DNA of 22,516 bases, taken from positions 1-22,516 of the forward strand of contig CAZJCW010000044.1 in assembly GCA_964544365.1 (NCBI GenBank), written 5' to 3'. How positions within the stretch are numbered: the first letter of the stretch is position 1; every line of letters starts with the position of its first letter. The notes beneath the pieces were generated by a model, which was not told the DNA's origin, ran no database searches, and saw nothing but the letters and a program-made list of their open reading frames with translations. Of this stretch, positions 1 to 7,116 are shown one piece after another. The translations under genes were made by a program, and so were the position numbers. The DNA comes from Alsobacter sp964544365. Its GTDB lineage: Bacteria > Pseudomonadota > Alphaproteobacteria > Rhizobiales > Beijerinckiaceae.

Positions 1-2
1 TC

Positions 3-719
3 AACATCGTCTGCGGCTGGAACCCGCAGGAGTTCGCCATGTTCGGCGTCGCCCTCGGCGAGAAGGGCTACGTGCAGGCGGCCGAGTGGGTCGACATCAT
101 CGAGCGCTGCTACTCCTCCAACGAGCCGTTCGACTTCAAGGGCGAGTACTACGACCTCAAGGGCGTCGTCAGCCGTCCGGCCAGCCTGCAGGTGCCGCGC
201 CCCGTCACCATGAACGCCGCCTTCGGGGCTCCCGGGCGCGACTTCGCCGCCAAGTACTGCGATTTCCTGTTCTCCACCTTCACCGACATCGAGGATGGCC
301 GGCGCCACGTCGCCGACATCAAGGATCGCTCGCAGCGCTTCGGCCGCCAGGTCGGCATCTACACGGTCTGCCACGTCGTCTGCCGCGAGACGCAGAAGGA
401 GGCGGAGGACTACTACAACCGCTATGCGGTGACCGAAGCCGACCACGCCGCAGTCGACGCCCACATGGCCGGCAAGAAGGAGTTCTCCAACTCCCACGAC
501 AAGAGCGCCTACGACCTCTACCGCCAGCGCTTCGCCGGCGGCGCGGGCTCCTATCCCCTCGTCGGCACGCCGGAGAAGATCGTCGAGGACATGCTGCGCA
601 TATCCCAGGAAGGGTATGCCGGCGCGGCGCTCACCTTCGTCAACTACACCTACGAACTGCCGTTCTTCTGCGACCGGGTGCTGCCGCTCATGCGGCAGGC
701 CGGCCTGCGCGTGAACTGA
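3..719 (+). CDS. LLM-class flavin-dependent monooxygenase, 5' partial
   Basis: C-terminal 238 residues of a bacterial luciferase-like (LLM) flavin monooxygenase. The open frame runs off the left edge; reading begins NIVCGWNPQEFAMFGV, a segment typical of the RutA/SsuD/dimethylsulfone-monooxygenase branch, so the ATG at 39 is internal and not the start. Further family signs are the FKGEYYDLKG stretch, the GTPEKIVEDM segment near the end and the closing DRVLPLMRQAGLR. Known members use FMNH2 supplied by a partner reductase and O2 to oxygenate or cleave small organic substrates in the cytoplasm. The next gene, 9 bases downstream, is a flavin reductase, which fits a two-component system. The missing N-terminus holds part of the barrel and flavin site, so the substrate class cannot be refined. 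Family call firm, substrate unknown. Confidence 0.9.
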   Translation, partial: NIVCGWNPQEFAMFGVALGEKGYVQAAEWVDIIERCYSSNEPFDFKGEYYDLKGVVSRPASLQVPRPVTMNAAFGAPGRDFAAKYCDFLFSTFTDIEDGRRHVADIKDRSQRFGRQVGIYTVCHVVCRETQKEAEDYYNRYAVTEADHAAVDAHMAGKKEFSNSHDKSAYDLYRQRFAGGAGSYPLVGTPEKIVEDMLRISQEGYAGAALTFVNYTYELPFFCDRVLPLMRQAGLRVN

Positions 720-728
720 CGCGGCACG

Positions 729-1238
729 ATGCTCGCGCGCTCGCTCCGCACCGCCGGCCAGGAGCCCTTCAGGCAGGGCATGCGCTCGCTCGTCAGCGCG
801 GTCACCGTGGTGGCGGCGCAGGGCCACGAGGGCATGGCCGCCGGCCTCACCGCCACGGCGGTGTGCTCGCTCAGCGTCGATCCGCCGTCCCTGCTCGTCT
901 GCGTCAACCGCAACGCCTCCATCGCGCCGGCGCTGCGCGAAGGCGTCGAGTTCAGCCTGAACGTCCTGGCCGACGACCAGCAGGACGTCGCCCGGGCCTT
1001 CGGTGGGCAGGCCGGCGTGCGCGGCTCCAACCGGTTCACCTTCGGGCACTGGGTGCGCAGCGAGCACGACGTGCCGCTGCTCGTCGGCGCCCGCGTCAGT
1101 TTCGAGTGCGTCGTGGCGCAGGTGATGGACTGGAGTTCCCACCACATCGTCATCGGCCGCGTCGTCGAGGTGCATCTGGGAGCCGAGGGCTCCCGGGCGC
1201 TCGTCTACGGCGACGGCCGGTACAAGAGCGTCGAGTAG
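729..1238 (+). CDS. Flavin reductase family protein (monooxygenase partner)
   Basis: A 169-residue protein of the flavin reductase-like (HpaC/RutF type) split-barrel family, a normal length for the stand-alone enzyme. It would reduce FMN or FAD with NAD(P)H and pass the free reduced flavin to an oxygenase. The N-terminal FRQGMRSLVSAVTVVAA, the GLTATAVCSLSVDPPSLLVC core at about residues 39-58 and FSLNVLADDQ at about 76 are hallmark segments; DGRYKSVE closes the domain. The ATG at 729 is preferred, although its ribosome site is weak, because the alternative ATG at 780 would remove the first strand of the domain. It sits directly behind the LLM monooxygenase and ahead of the aldolase (11-base gap), consistent with co-transcription and probably translation coupling. 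Confidence 0.9.
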   Translation: MLARSLRTAGQEPFRQGMRSLVSAVTVVAAQGHEGMAAGLTATAVCSLSVDPPSLLVCVNRNASIAPALREGVEFSLNVLADDQQDVARAFGGQAGVRGSNRFTFGHWVRSEHDVPLLVGARVSFECVVAQVMDWSSHHIVIGRVVEVHLGAEGSRALVYGDGRYKSVE

Positions 1239-1249
1239 GAGTATCGCCG

Positions 1250-2131
1250 ATGTTCGACCCCCGCCGCCCCACCCTGAGATACCGGCTCGACCGCGGCGAC
1301 ACGCTGGGGGTCACGTGGCTGTCCCTCGGCAGCGTGGCCATCGCCGAACTCGCCGCGCGGGCCCGCCCCGACGCCATCGTCCTCGACCTGCAGCACGGGA
1401 TCTGGGAGCGCGCGACGATGGAGCAGGCCATCGGCGTCGTCCCGTCCGACATCCCGGTTCTGGTGCGGGTCGCCGAGAACTCTCCCATGGCGATCGGGCA
1501 GGCGCTGGATGCCGGCGCCGAGGGCGTCATCGTGCCGCTCATCGAAACCGCGAAGCAGGCGCGCCGGGCCGTCGAGGCGGCCCTCTATCCCCCGCGCGGC
1601 GCCCGGTCCGGCGGCGGCGTGCGGCCGCTCGTCGACTTCGTGGATTATGTCGAGGGCGCCAACCGCGGCATCGTCGTCGTGGTGATGATCGAGACGGCGA
1701 AGGGCGTCCGCAACGCGCGCGAGATCGCGGCCGTGGAGGGCGTCGACATGGTGTTCATCGGCACCGGCGACCTCGCCCTGTCGCTCGGCACCTTCCCGCA
1801 GTTCGATGCGCGCCACGAGGTGGCCTGCGCAGCGGTCCACGCCGCCTGCCGCGCCGAATGGACCCTGTGCGGCACCTTCACCGGCTCCCTCGACGGCGCC
1901 CGCGCCCGGCGGGAGAAGGGCTATCGCATGGTCGTCACCTGCAACGACATCGACCTCGTCGCCCGCGGCTTCGGCCAGGCGACGGCCGGCTTCGCCGCGC
2001 GCACGCCAGTGCCGCCGAGCCTGCCGCCGCGGCCCGCTCCCGCGTCGACGGAACAAGCCGAAACAAGTGCCGGCGCCCCGGCGGCGAAGCTCGCCAACGG
2101 CGCGGGCTATGGACCGGAGACCCGCCCGTGA
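1250..2131 (+). CDS. HpcH/HpaI aldolase/citrate lyase family protein
   Basis: A 293-residue class II, metal-dependent aldolase of the HpcH/HpaI family, whose members cleave 4-hydroxy-2-oxoacids to pyruvate (or a similar 2-oxoacid) and an aldehyde. Visible motifs are DLQHG at about residues 46-50 (catalytic His region; many relatives have an acidic residue where Gln stands), VLVRVAEN with the substrate-binding Arg at about 73, DAGAEGVIVPLIET, the metal-ligand Glu in MIETAKGVRNAREI near 147, and GVDMVFIGTGDLALSLG with the second metal-ligand Asp near 174. The ATG at 1250 follows an AGGAG ribosome site. The last roughly 40 residues form a Pro/Ala-rich low-complexity tail beyond the usual barrel end. 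Its stop overlaps the next start in GTGA. Exact substrate is unknown. Confidence 0.9.
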   Translation: MFDPRRPTLRYRLDRGDTLGVTWLSLGSVAIAELAARARPDAIVLDLQHGIWERATMEQAIGVVPSDIPVLVRVAENSPMAIGQALDAGAEGVIVPLIETAKQARRAVEAALYPPRGARSGGGVRPLVDFVDYVEGANRGIVVVVMIETAKGVRNAREIAAVEGVDMVFIGTGDLALSLGTFPQFDARHEVACAAVHAACRAEWTLCGTFTGSLDGARARREKGYRMVVTCNDIDLVARGFGQATAGFAARTPVPPSLPPRPAPASTEQAETSAGAPAAKLANGAGYGPETRP

Positions 2132-2652
2132 GCGCCGCTTCCTTCCGCGAGAGGCTCGTCTGGGACCCCGCCGCTGGCGAGATCCTCGACCAGACCCGCC
2201 GCTACATGCTCATCCGGCCCGATGCGCTGATGGGCGTCTTCCGCCGGCTTCCGCGCCCTGCGCTCGACGAGGCGCTTGCCGCGCTCGAGGCGTCGATCTT
2301 CGAACAGGGCTCGGACAGCGCCCGCGCCTACCGCGCCATGGGCGGCGAAGGCGCGACGCTTGCCAGGATCGTCGCGGAGACGGCCCCCCAGCTCGGCTGG
2401 GGCCTCTGGCAGTTCGAGGTCACGCCCGGCCTGATCCGGCTCGACGTCAGGAACAGCCCCTTCGCTTCGGGCTTCGGCCCGTCCGACCGGCCGGTCTGCC
2501 ACGCCATCGCCGGCATGGTGCGCGCGGTGGCCACGCTCGTCTTCGAGCGCCCTGCGATGGCGCGCGAGGTTGCCTGTGTCGCCATGGGCGCGCCATCGTG
2601 TCGCTTCGAAGCCACGCCGACAGAACAAACGTCCGGGGGAACGCCTGCATGA
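2128..2652 (+). CDS. Small stand-alone V4R (4-vinyl reductase) domain protein
   Basis: A 174-residue protein starting at GTG 2128, whose first four bases overlap the aldolase stop; it ends by overlapping the next gene in ATGA. The C-terminal CVAMGAPSCRFEA at about residues 149-161 is the Cys-Gly-Cys-Phe signature of the V4R domain. RYMLIRPDALMGVFRRL near residue 24 resembles the start of such proteins. V4R domains are known in the bacteriochlorophyll protein BchJ and as the aromatic-ligand sensor of XylR/DmpR-type regulators, where conserved Cys residues bind zinc. No DNA-binding or ATPase domain is attached here, and no photosynthesis gene is nearby. An effector-binding or chaperone-like role for the catabolic enzymes is my inference; an enzymatic role is possible. 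Domain call is good, function open. Confidence 0.8.
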   Translation: MSAASFRERLVWDPAAGEILDQTRRYMLIRPDALMGVFRRLPRPALDEALAALEASIFEQGSDSARAYRAMGGEGATLARIVAETAPQLGWGLWQFEVTPGLIRLDVRNSPFASGFGPSDRPVCHAIAGMVRAVATLVFERPAMAREVACVAMGAPSCRFEATPTEQTSGGTPA

Positions 2653-4022
2653 ACGCCGCCGTCGAGGAGCTTCTCGCCACGCTCGGATCCGACCTCGTCA
2701 AGGTCGGCGACGACATTCCGCAGCGCAACTGGCACGATCAGGTGGGCATGACCCCGACGCGGCCGCTCGCCCTCGTCCTGCCGCGCTCCACCGAGGACGT
2801 GTCGAAGGCGCTCGCGGTCTGCCACCGCCATCGACAGCCGGTGGTGACGCAGGGCGGCATGACGGGCCTCGCCGGCGGCGCCCATCCCGGCGAGGGCGAG
2901 GTCGCCCTCTCGCTCGAGCGCATGGTCGGCGTCGAGGAGGTCGACCCGGCGTCGAACACCCTCACCGCGCTCGCCGGCACGCCGCTCTACCTCGTCCAGC
3001 AGGCGGCCGAGGACGCCGGCCTGATGTGCGGCATCGACCTCGGCGCCCGCGGCTCCTGCTCGATCGGCGGCAACATCTCGACCAATGCAGGCGGCAACCA
3101 GGTGTTGCGCTACGGCATGGCCCGCAAGAACGTCCTCGGCCTCGAGGTCGTGCTCGCCGACGGCCGGGTCGTCCGCTCCCTCAACAAGATGATGAAGAAC
3201 AACGCCGGCTACGACTGGACGCAGATGTTCATCGGGTCGGAGGGCACGCTCGGCGTCGTCACCCGCGTCGTGCTCGGTCTCCATGCCCGCCCGCGGGGAA
3301 TCCAGACGGCGGTGCTCGCGGTCGACGGCGTGGAAGACGCGATCAAGGTCTTGCGCGCGGCGGAGCGCGGACTGCCGGGCGGACTGCTCGTCTTCGAGGC
3401 GATGTGGAGCGAATTCTACGGCATCGCCATCACCACGATCGGCGTCCCGGCACCGATTCCGGCCGGCTACGACCTCTACCTCCTCGTCGAGGCGCCGACC
3501 GGCGAGGCCGGTCCCGAACTCTTCGAGGAGTTCCTCGCCGGCCTCTACGAACAGGGCCTGGTGAAGGACGCGGTCATTGCCAAGTCACGGGCGGAACGCG
3601 ATAAATTCTGGATGCTGCGCGAGAGCGTGTACGAATACGGGAAGCACCTGCCCAAGGCCGTCGGCTTCGACGTCTCGATTCCGCTGGGCCGCATGCGCGA
3701 GGCCATCGAGTCCCTGCGCCGCGACATGCCCGCGATCGTCGACGGCATCGTGTGGGTCGTCTTCGGCCACGTCGCCGACTCGAACCTCCACGTCAACGCC
3801 ATGCCGCCGAGCTACAACCCTGAGGTGAAGCTGGCGATCGAGAAGGTCGTCTACGACCTGACCTCCTCGCTGGGCGGCTCGGTGTCCGCCGAACACGGGA
3901 TCGGCCGCGCGAAGAAGCCCTATCTGGGGCTCTCGCGTACGCCGCCCGAACTGGCTCTGATGGCGACGATCAAGACGGCTCTGGATCCGGCGGGAATCCT
4001 GAACCCGGGCCGGGTTCTGTGA
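2649..4022 (+). CDS. GlcD-type FAD-binding 2-hydroxyacid dehydrogenase
   Basis: A 457-residue flavoprotein of the VAO/PCMH superfamily, GlcD/D-lactate/D-2-hydroxyglutarate dehydrogenase branch, oxidising a 2-hydroxyacid to the 2-oxoacid with electrons going to a quinone or carrier protein. The FAD-binding loop reads TQGGMTGLAGGAHP (about residues 67-80), followed by GNISTNAGGNQVLRYGMARK (about 141-160) and FIGSEGTLGVVTRV (about 194). The C-terminal half carries GHVADSNLHVN (about 373) and SAEHGIG (about 414), the metal and substrate-binding histidines of the family, and ends ALDPAGILNPGRVL. The length matches single-subunit members, with no attached iron-sulfur domain. The start overlaps the V4R stop (ATGA). 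It would supply a 2-oxoacid that the downstream oxidoreductase could use; that link is inference. Confidence 0.92.
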   Translation: MNAAVEELLATLGSDLVKVGDDIPQRNWHDQVGMTPTRPLALVLPRSTEDVSKALAVCHRHRQPVVTQGGMTGLAGGAHPGEGEVALSLERMVGVEEVDPASNTLTALAGTPLYLVQQAAEDAGLMCGIDLGARGSCSIGGNISTNAGGNQVLRYGMARKNVLGLEVVLADGRVVRSLNKMMKNNAGYDWTQMFIGSEGTLGVVTRVVLGLHARPRGIQTAVLAVDGVEDAIKVLRAAERGLPGGLLVFEAMWSEFYGIAITTIGVPAPIPAGYDLYLLVEAPTGEAGPELFEEFLAGLYEQGLVKDAVIAKSRAERDKFWMLRESVYEYGKHLPKAVGFDVSIPLGRMREAIESLRRDMPAIVDGIVWVVFGHVADSNLHVNAMPPSYNPEVKLAIEKVVYDLTSSLGGSVSAEHGIGRAKKPYLGLSRTPPELALMATIKTALDPAGILNPGRVL

Positions 4023-4088
4023 GGGTGTGACAACAGGCGCCGCAACCATGGCGCGAAATCTGCAATGCTGCCGAGGGAGAGGGCATCG

Positions 4089-4871
4089 ATGAGCGAACTG
4101 CTGATGAAACTGGCGAAGGCGATCGCCAAGGAGAAGATCAAGGTGATCGACCTGACGCAGACGCTGCGTCCCTCGACCCCCGTGATCCAGCTCCCGCCGC
4201 CATTCGCGCCGACCAAGCCCTTCGAAATCGAAGAGATTTCCCGCTACGACGACAAGGGTCCGGCGTGGTACTGGAACAACATCGCGCTGGGTGAGCACAC
4301 CGGCACGCACTTCGACGCGCCGATCCACTGGGTCACCGGCAAGGACTATCGGGACGGCGCCACGGACACCGTTCCGGTGCAGCGTTTCGTGGCGGCCGCC
4401 GTCGTCATCGATTGCTCGAAAGAGGCCAAGAAGGACGAGAAGTTCCTGCTCACGCCCAAGCACATTCTTGCCTGGGAAAAGAAGCACGGCACGATCCCCA
4501 AGGGATCCTGGGTGCTCATGCGGACCGACTGGTCGAAGCGCACCGACCCGGCGAAGTTCCTCAACATGCAGGCCGACGGCCCGCATGTCCCGGGGCCGAA
4601 CGCGGACGCTGTTCGCCTGCTGGTTGAGCGGGACGTGAACGGCTGGGGCGTCGAGGCTGTCGGTACCGATGCCGGCCAGGCCTTCTCGTTCGAGCCGGCC
4701 TTCCCGGCTCACGCGCTGATGCACGGCGCGAACAAGTTCGGCCTCGCGAGCCTGTGCAACCTCGACAAGCTTCCGCCGACGGGCGCCGTCATCGTCGCCG
4801 CGCCGCTGAAGATCGAGCACGGTTCGGGCAGCCCGCTGCGCGTCATCGCGCTCGTCCACGACGACGACTGA
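4089..4871 (+). CDS. Cyclase family metal-dependent hydrolase (KynB/isatin hydrolase type)
   Basis: A 260-residue member of the cyclase family (Pfam PF04199 type) that includes kynurenine formamidase KynB and isatin hydrolase. These metal-dependent enzymes hydrolyse amide or lactam bonds. HTGTHFDAPIHW at about residues 70-81 is the metal-binding HxGTHxDxPxH motif; VIDLTQTLRPSTPV at the start and GTDAGQAFSFEP with a following His at about 191-208 complete the active site. The ATG at 4089 has an excellent GAGGGAGAGGG ribosome site; an in-frame ATG at 4065 lies upstream of that site and is rejected. It lies 66 bases after the FAD dehydrogenase and 87 before the oxidoreductase alpha gene, with a strong stem-loop in the latter gap. 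Substrate unknown; an indole or other N-heterocycle derivative is plausible only. Confidence 0.88.
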   Translation: MSELLMKLAKAIAKEKIKVIDLTQTLRPSTPVIQLPPPFAPTKPFEIEEISRYDDKGPAWYWNNIALGEHTGTHFDAPIHWVTGKDYRDGATDTVPVQRFVAAAVVIDCSKEAKKDEKFLLTPKHILAWEKKHGTIPKGSWVLMRTDWSKRTDPAKFLNMQADGPHVPGPNADAVRLLVERDVNGWGVEAVGTDAGQAFSFEPAFPAHALMHGANKFGLASLCNLDKLPPTGAVIVAAPLKIEHGSGSPLRVIALVHDDD

Positions 4872-4885
4872 GGATCTGCCGCCGG

Positions 4886-4921
4886 CTTGTCACGTCCCCG
4901 CTTCCGGCGGGGCGTGGCAAG
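4886..4921 (+). terminator. Stem-loop between cyclase and iorA
   Basis: Bases 4886-4901 (CTTGTCACGTCCCCGC) pair with 4907-4921 (GCGGGGCGTGGCAAG). This gives 15 base pairs with one T bulge at 4895, one G-T wobble and a five-base loop; further CCGG/CCGG pairing is possible outside. No T-run follows, so it is a weak intrinsic terminator at best. It may be a partial terminator or a transcript-stabilising processing element separating the upstream enzymes from the oxidoreductase genes. The rest of the 87-base gap holds the iorA ribosome site (GGAG at 4948-4951). Confidence 0.5.
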
Positions 4922-4958
4922 GGCCGGTGGGCGAGATCGAAAACATGGAGCCCCCACC

Positions 4959-7106
4959 ATGGCGGAACGGTCCTTCAAGGAAGAGGTGAAGAGCCTCCAT
5001 CTCGGCGACGGCGACGAGTTCGCCGGCGAGGGGATTCTCGCGATCACCAAGGCGTTGCTGCAATCGGGCGTCTCCTATGTGGGGGGCTATCAGGGTGCGC
5101 CGATCTCCCATCTCATGGATGTCCTGTCCGACGCCAACGAGATCCTCGAAAGCCTCGGCGTCCATTTCGAGTCGAGCGCCAGCGAGGCGACGGCCGCCGC
5201 GATGCTCGCCGCCTCGGTCAACTACCCGCTGCGCGGCGCGGTCACCTTCAAGTCGACGGTGGGCACCAACGTCGCCTCCGACGCCCTCGCCAATCTCGCC
5301 TCCGGCGGGGTGACGGGCGGCGCCATGATCATCGTCGGGGAGGACTACGGCGAAGGCTCCTCGATCATGCAGGAGCGCAGCCACGCCTTCGCGATGAAGT
5401 CGCAGATCTGGCTGATCGATCCCAAGCCCAACCTGCCGACCATCGTCGACCTGGTGGAGAAGGGCTTCCAGCTCTCCGAGGTCTCCAACACGCCCGTCAT
5501 GCTGGAGGTGCGGATCCGCGCCTGCCACGTCTACGGCCGCTTCAAGACGAAGGACAACGTCCGCCCGGGATTCACCCTCCGCGACGCGATGGAGAACCCG
5601 CGGCGGGATGTCAACCGCATCGTGCTGCCGCCGGCGAGCTACCTCCACGAGAAGGAGAAGATCGAGAAGCGCTGGCCTGCCGCGGTGAAGTTCATCGAGG
5701 ACAACCACCTGAACGAGATGACCGACGGGGATCTCTCCTCCATCGGCATCGTCATGCAGGGCGGCATGTACAACACCGCCATGCGCGCGCTGGAGCTGAA
5801 CGGCCTCGCCGACGCGTTCGGAAACTCGCGGGTCCCTCTCTACGTCCTCAACGTCACGTATCCGCTGGTCGACGCCGAGTTCATCCGCTTCTGCGCTGGC
5901 AAGAAGGCGGTCCTCATCGTGGAGGAGGGCCAGCCCGAGTTCATCGAGCAGGCCGTGCACACGATGCTTCGCCGGGCCGACATCCAGACGAAGGTCCACG
6001 GCAAGGACATCCTGCCGATGGCCGGCGAGTACACCGGCGCGGTCATGAAGGAAGGCTTCGGCAAGTTCATCGCGCTCTACGAGCCGGCTTCCGCCGTGAC
6101 CGGCGGCGCCCCGCCGGAAGGCGACAATCGTCGCAAGGCGGCGATGGCGGCCCTTGACGGCAAGGTGCACGGGCGCCCGCCGTCCTTCTGCACGGGATGC
6201 CCCGAGCGTCCGATCTTCACCGCGCTGAAGCTCGTCGAGCGCGAACTGGGCACGCACCACGTCAGCTGTGACATCGGTTGCCACCTGTTCTCCATCCTGC
6301 CGCCGTTCAACATCGGCGCGACCACGATGGGCTACGGGCTGGGCGGCGCCGGTGCGGCGGCGTTCAACACGGTGTCGGACAAGCGGGTCATCTCCGTGAT
6401 GGGCGACGGCGGCTTCTGGCACAACGGGCTGGCCTCCTCGGTCGGCAACGCCGTCTTCAACAAGAGCGACAACGTCATCCTCATCGTCGACAACGGCTAC
6501 TCCGCCGCCACCGGCGGGCAGGACATCCTGTCGTCCCATCACCCCAACCAGACGCGCTCGACCCAGAACGCGATCGAGAAGGCGGTGAGAGGCATCGGCG
6601 TGGAGTGGGCGCGCACGATCACCCACACCTATGACCTGAAGACGATGAAGGACACGCTGAAGGAGGCCCTGACGACGCCGGAGAAGGGCCCGAAGGTCAT
6701 CGTCGCGCAGTCCGAGTGCATGCTCAACAAGCAGAGGCGCGTGAAGCCCCAGGTCAACCAGGCGATCAAGGACGGCAAGCGGGTGGTGCGCGAGCGCTTC
6801 GGCGTCGACGCGGACACCTGCACGGGCGACCATTCCTGCATCCGCCTGTCCGGGTGTCCCTCGCTCACCATCGCGCCGAATCCGGACCCGCTTCGAAAGG
6901 ATCCGGTGACTCAGGTCGTCAACTCCTGCGTGGGCTGCGGTCTGTGCGGGGAGGTCAGCCACGCCGCCGTGCTGTGCCCGTCGTTCTACCGGGCCTCGAT
7001 CATCAACAATCCGACGCCGAAGGATCGCCGGTGGCACGGCATCCGGCAGGCGGTGATCGGCTTCTTCCAGCGGCGGCTTGCCCGCCGTTCCCACGCCTAC
7101 GCCTGA
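4959..7106 (+). CDS. iorA: Indolepyruvate:ferredoxin oxidoreductase alpha-type subunit (TPP, Fe-S)
   Basis: A 715-residue subunit of the 2-oxoacid:ferredoxin oxidoreductase superfamily, indolepyruvate type, which turns aryl- or other 2-oxoacids plus CoA into acyl-CoA, CO2 and reduced ferredoxin. The N-terminal pyrimidine-binding domain includes GYQGAPISHLMD and FESSASEATAAAMLAAS. FCTGCPERP is at about residue 409. The thiamine-diphosphate motif runs from GDGGFWHNG (about 481) to IVDNGYSAATGGQD (about 510). The C-terminus is ferredoxin-like: C-x5-C-x5-CP near 620 and CVGCGLCGEVSHAAVLCPS near 657, a classical [4Fe-4S] motif. ATG 4959 is chosen because the longer open frame from 4887 begins inside the stem-loop. 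The beta-type partner starts 10 bases downstream. The family is certain; preference for indolepyruvate over other 2-oxoacids is not shown. Confidence 0.92.
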   Translation: MAERSFKEEVKSLHLGDGDEFAGEGILAITKALLQSGVSYVGGYQGAPISHLMDVLSDANEILESLGVHFESSASEATAAAMLAASVNYPLRGAVTFKSTVGTNVASDALANLASGGVTGGAMIIVGEDYGEGSSIMQERSHAFAMKSQIWLIDPKPNLPTIVDLVEKGFQLSEVSNTPVMLEVRIRACHVYGRFKTKDNVRPGFTLRDAMENPRRDVNRIVLPPASYLHEKEKIEKRWPAAVKFIEDNHLNEMTDGDLSSIGIVMQGGMYNTAMRALELNGLADAFGNSRVPLYVLNVTYPLVDAEFIRFCAGKKAVLIVEEGQPEFIEQAVHTMLRRADIQTKVHGKDILPMAGEYTGAVMKEGFGKFIALYEPASAVTGGAPPEGDNRRKAAMAALDGKVHGRPPSFCTGCPERPIFTALKLVERELGTHHVSCDIGCHLFSILPPFNIGATTMGYGLGGAGAAAFNTVSDKRVISVMGDGGFWHNGLASSVGNAVFNKSDNVILIVDNGYSAATGGQDILSSHHPNQTRSTQNAIEKAVRGIGVEWARTITHTYDLKTMKDTLKEALTTPEKGPKVIVAQSECMLNKQRRVKPQVNQAIKDGKRVVRERFGVDADTCTGDHSCIRLSGCPSLTIAPNPDPLRKDPVTQVVNSCVGCGLCGEVSHAAVLCPSFYRASIINNPTPKDRRWHGIRQAVIGFFQRRLARRSHAYA

Positions 7107-7116
7107 CGGGACCGCC

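Noticed and set aside
86..1249. Long plus-strand open frame upstream of and in frame with the aldolase
   Set aside because: It is a shadow of the monooxygenase and flavin reductase genes; the aldolase domain and ribosome site place the real start at 1250.
2128..2652. Reading the V4R gene as evidence for a photosynthesis cluster (BchJ)
   Set aside because: No bacteriochlorophyll, carotenoid or reaction-centre gene is present in the window, and V4R domains occur outside photosynthesis.
4065..4088. Alternative ATG at 4065 for the cyclase
   Set aside because: The strong GAGGGAGAGGG site lies after it and is correctly spaced for the ATG at 4089.
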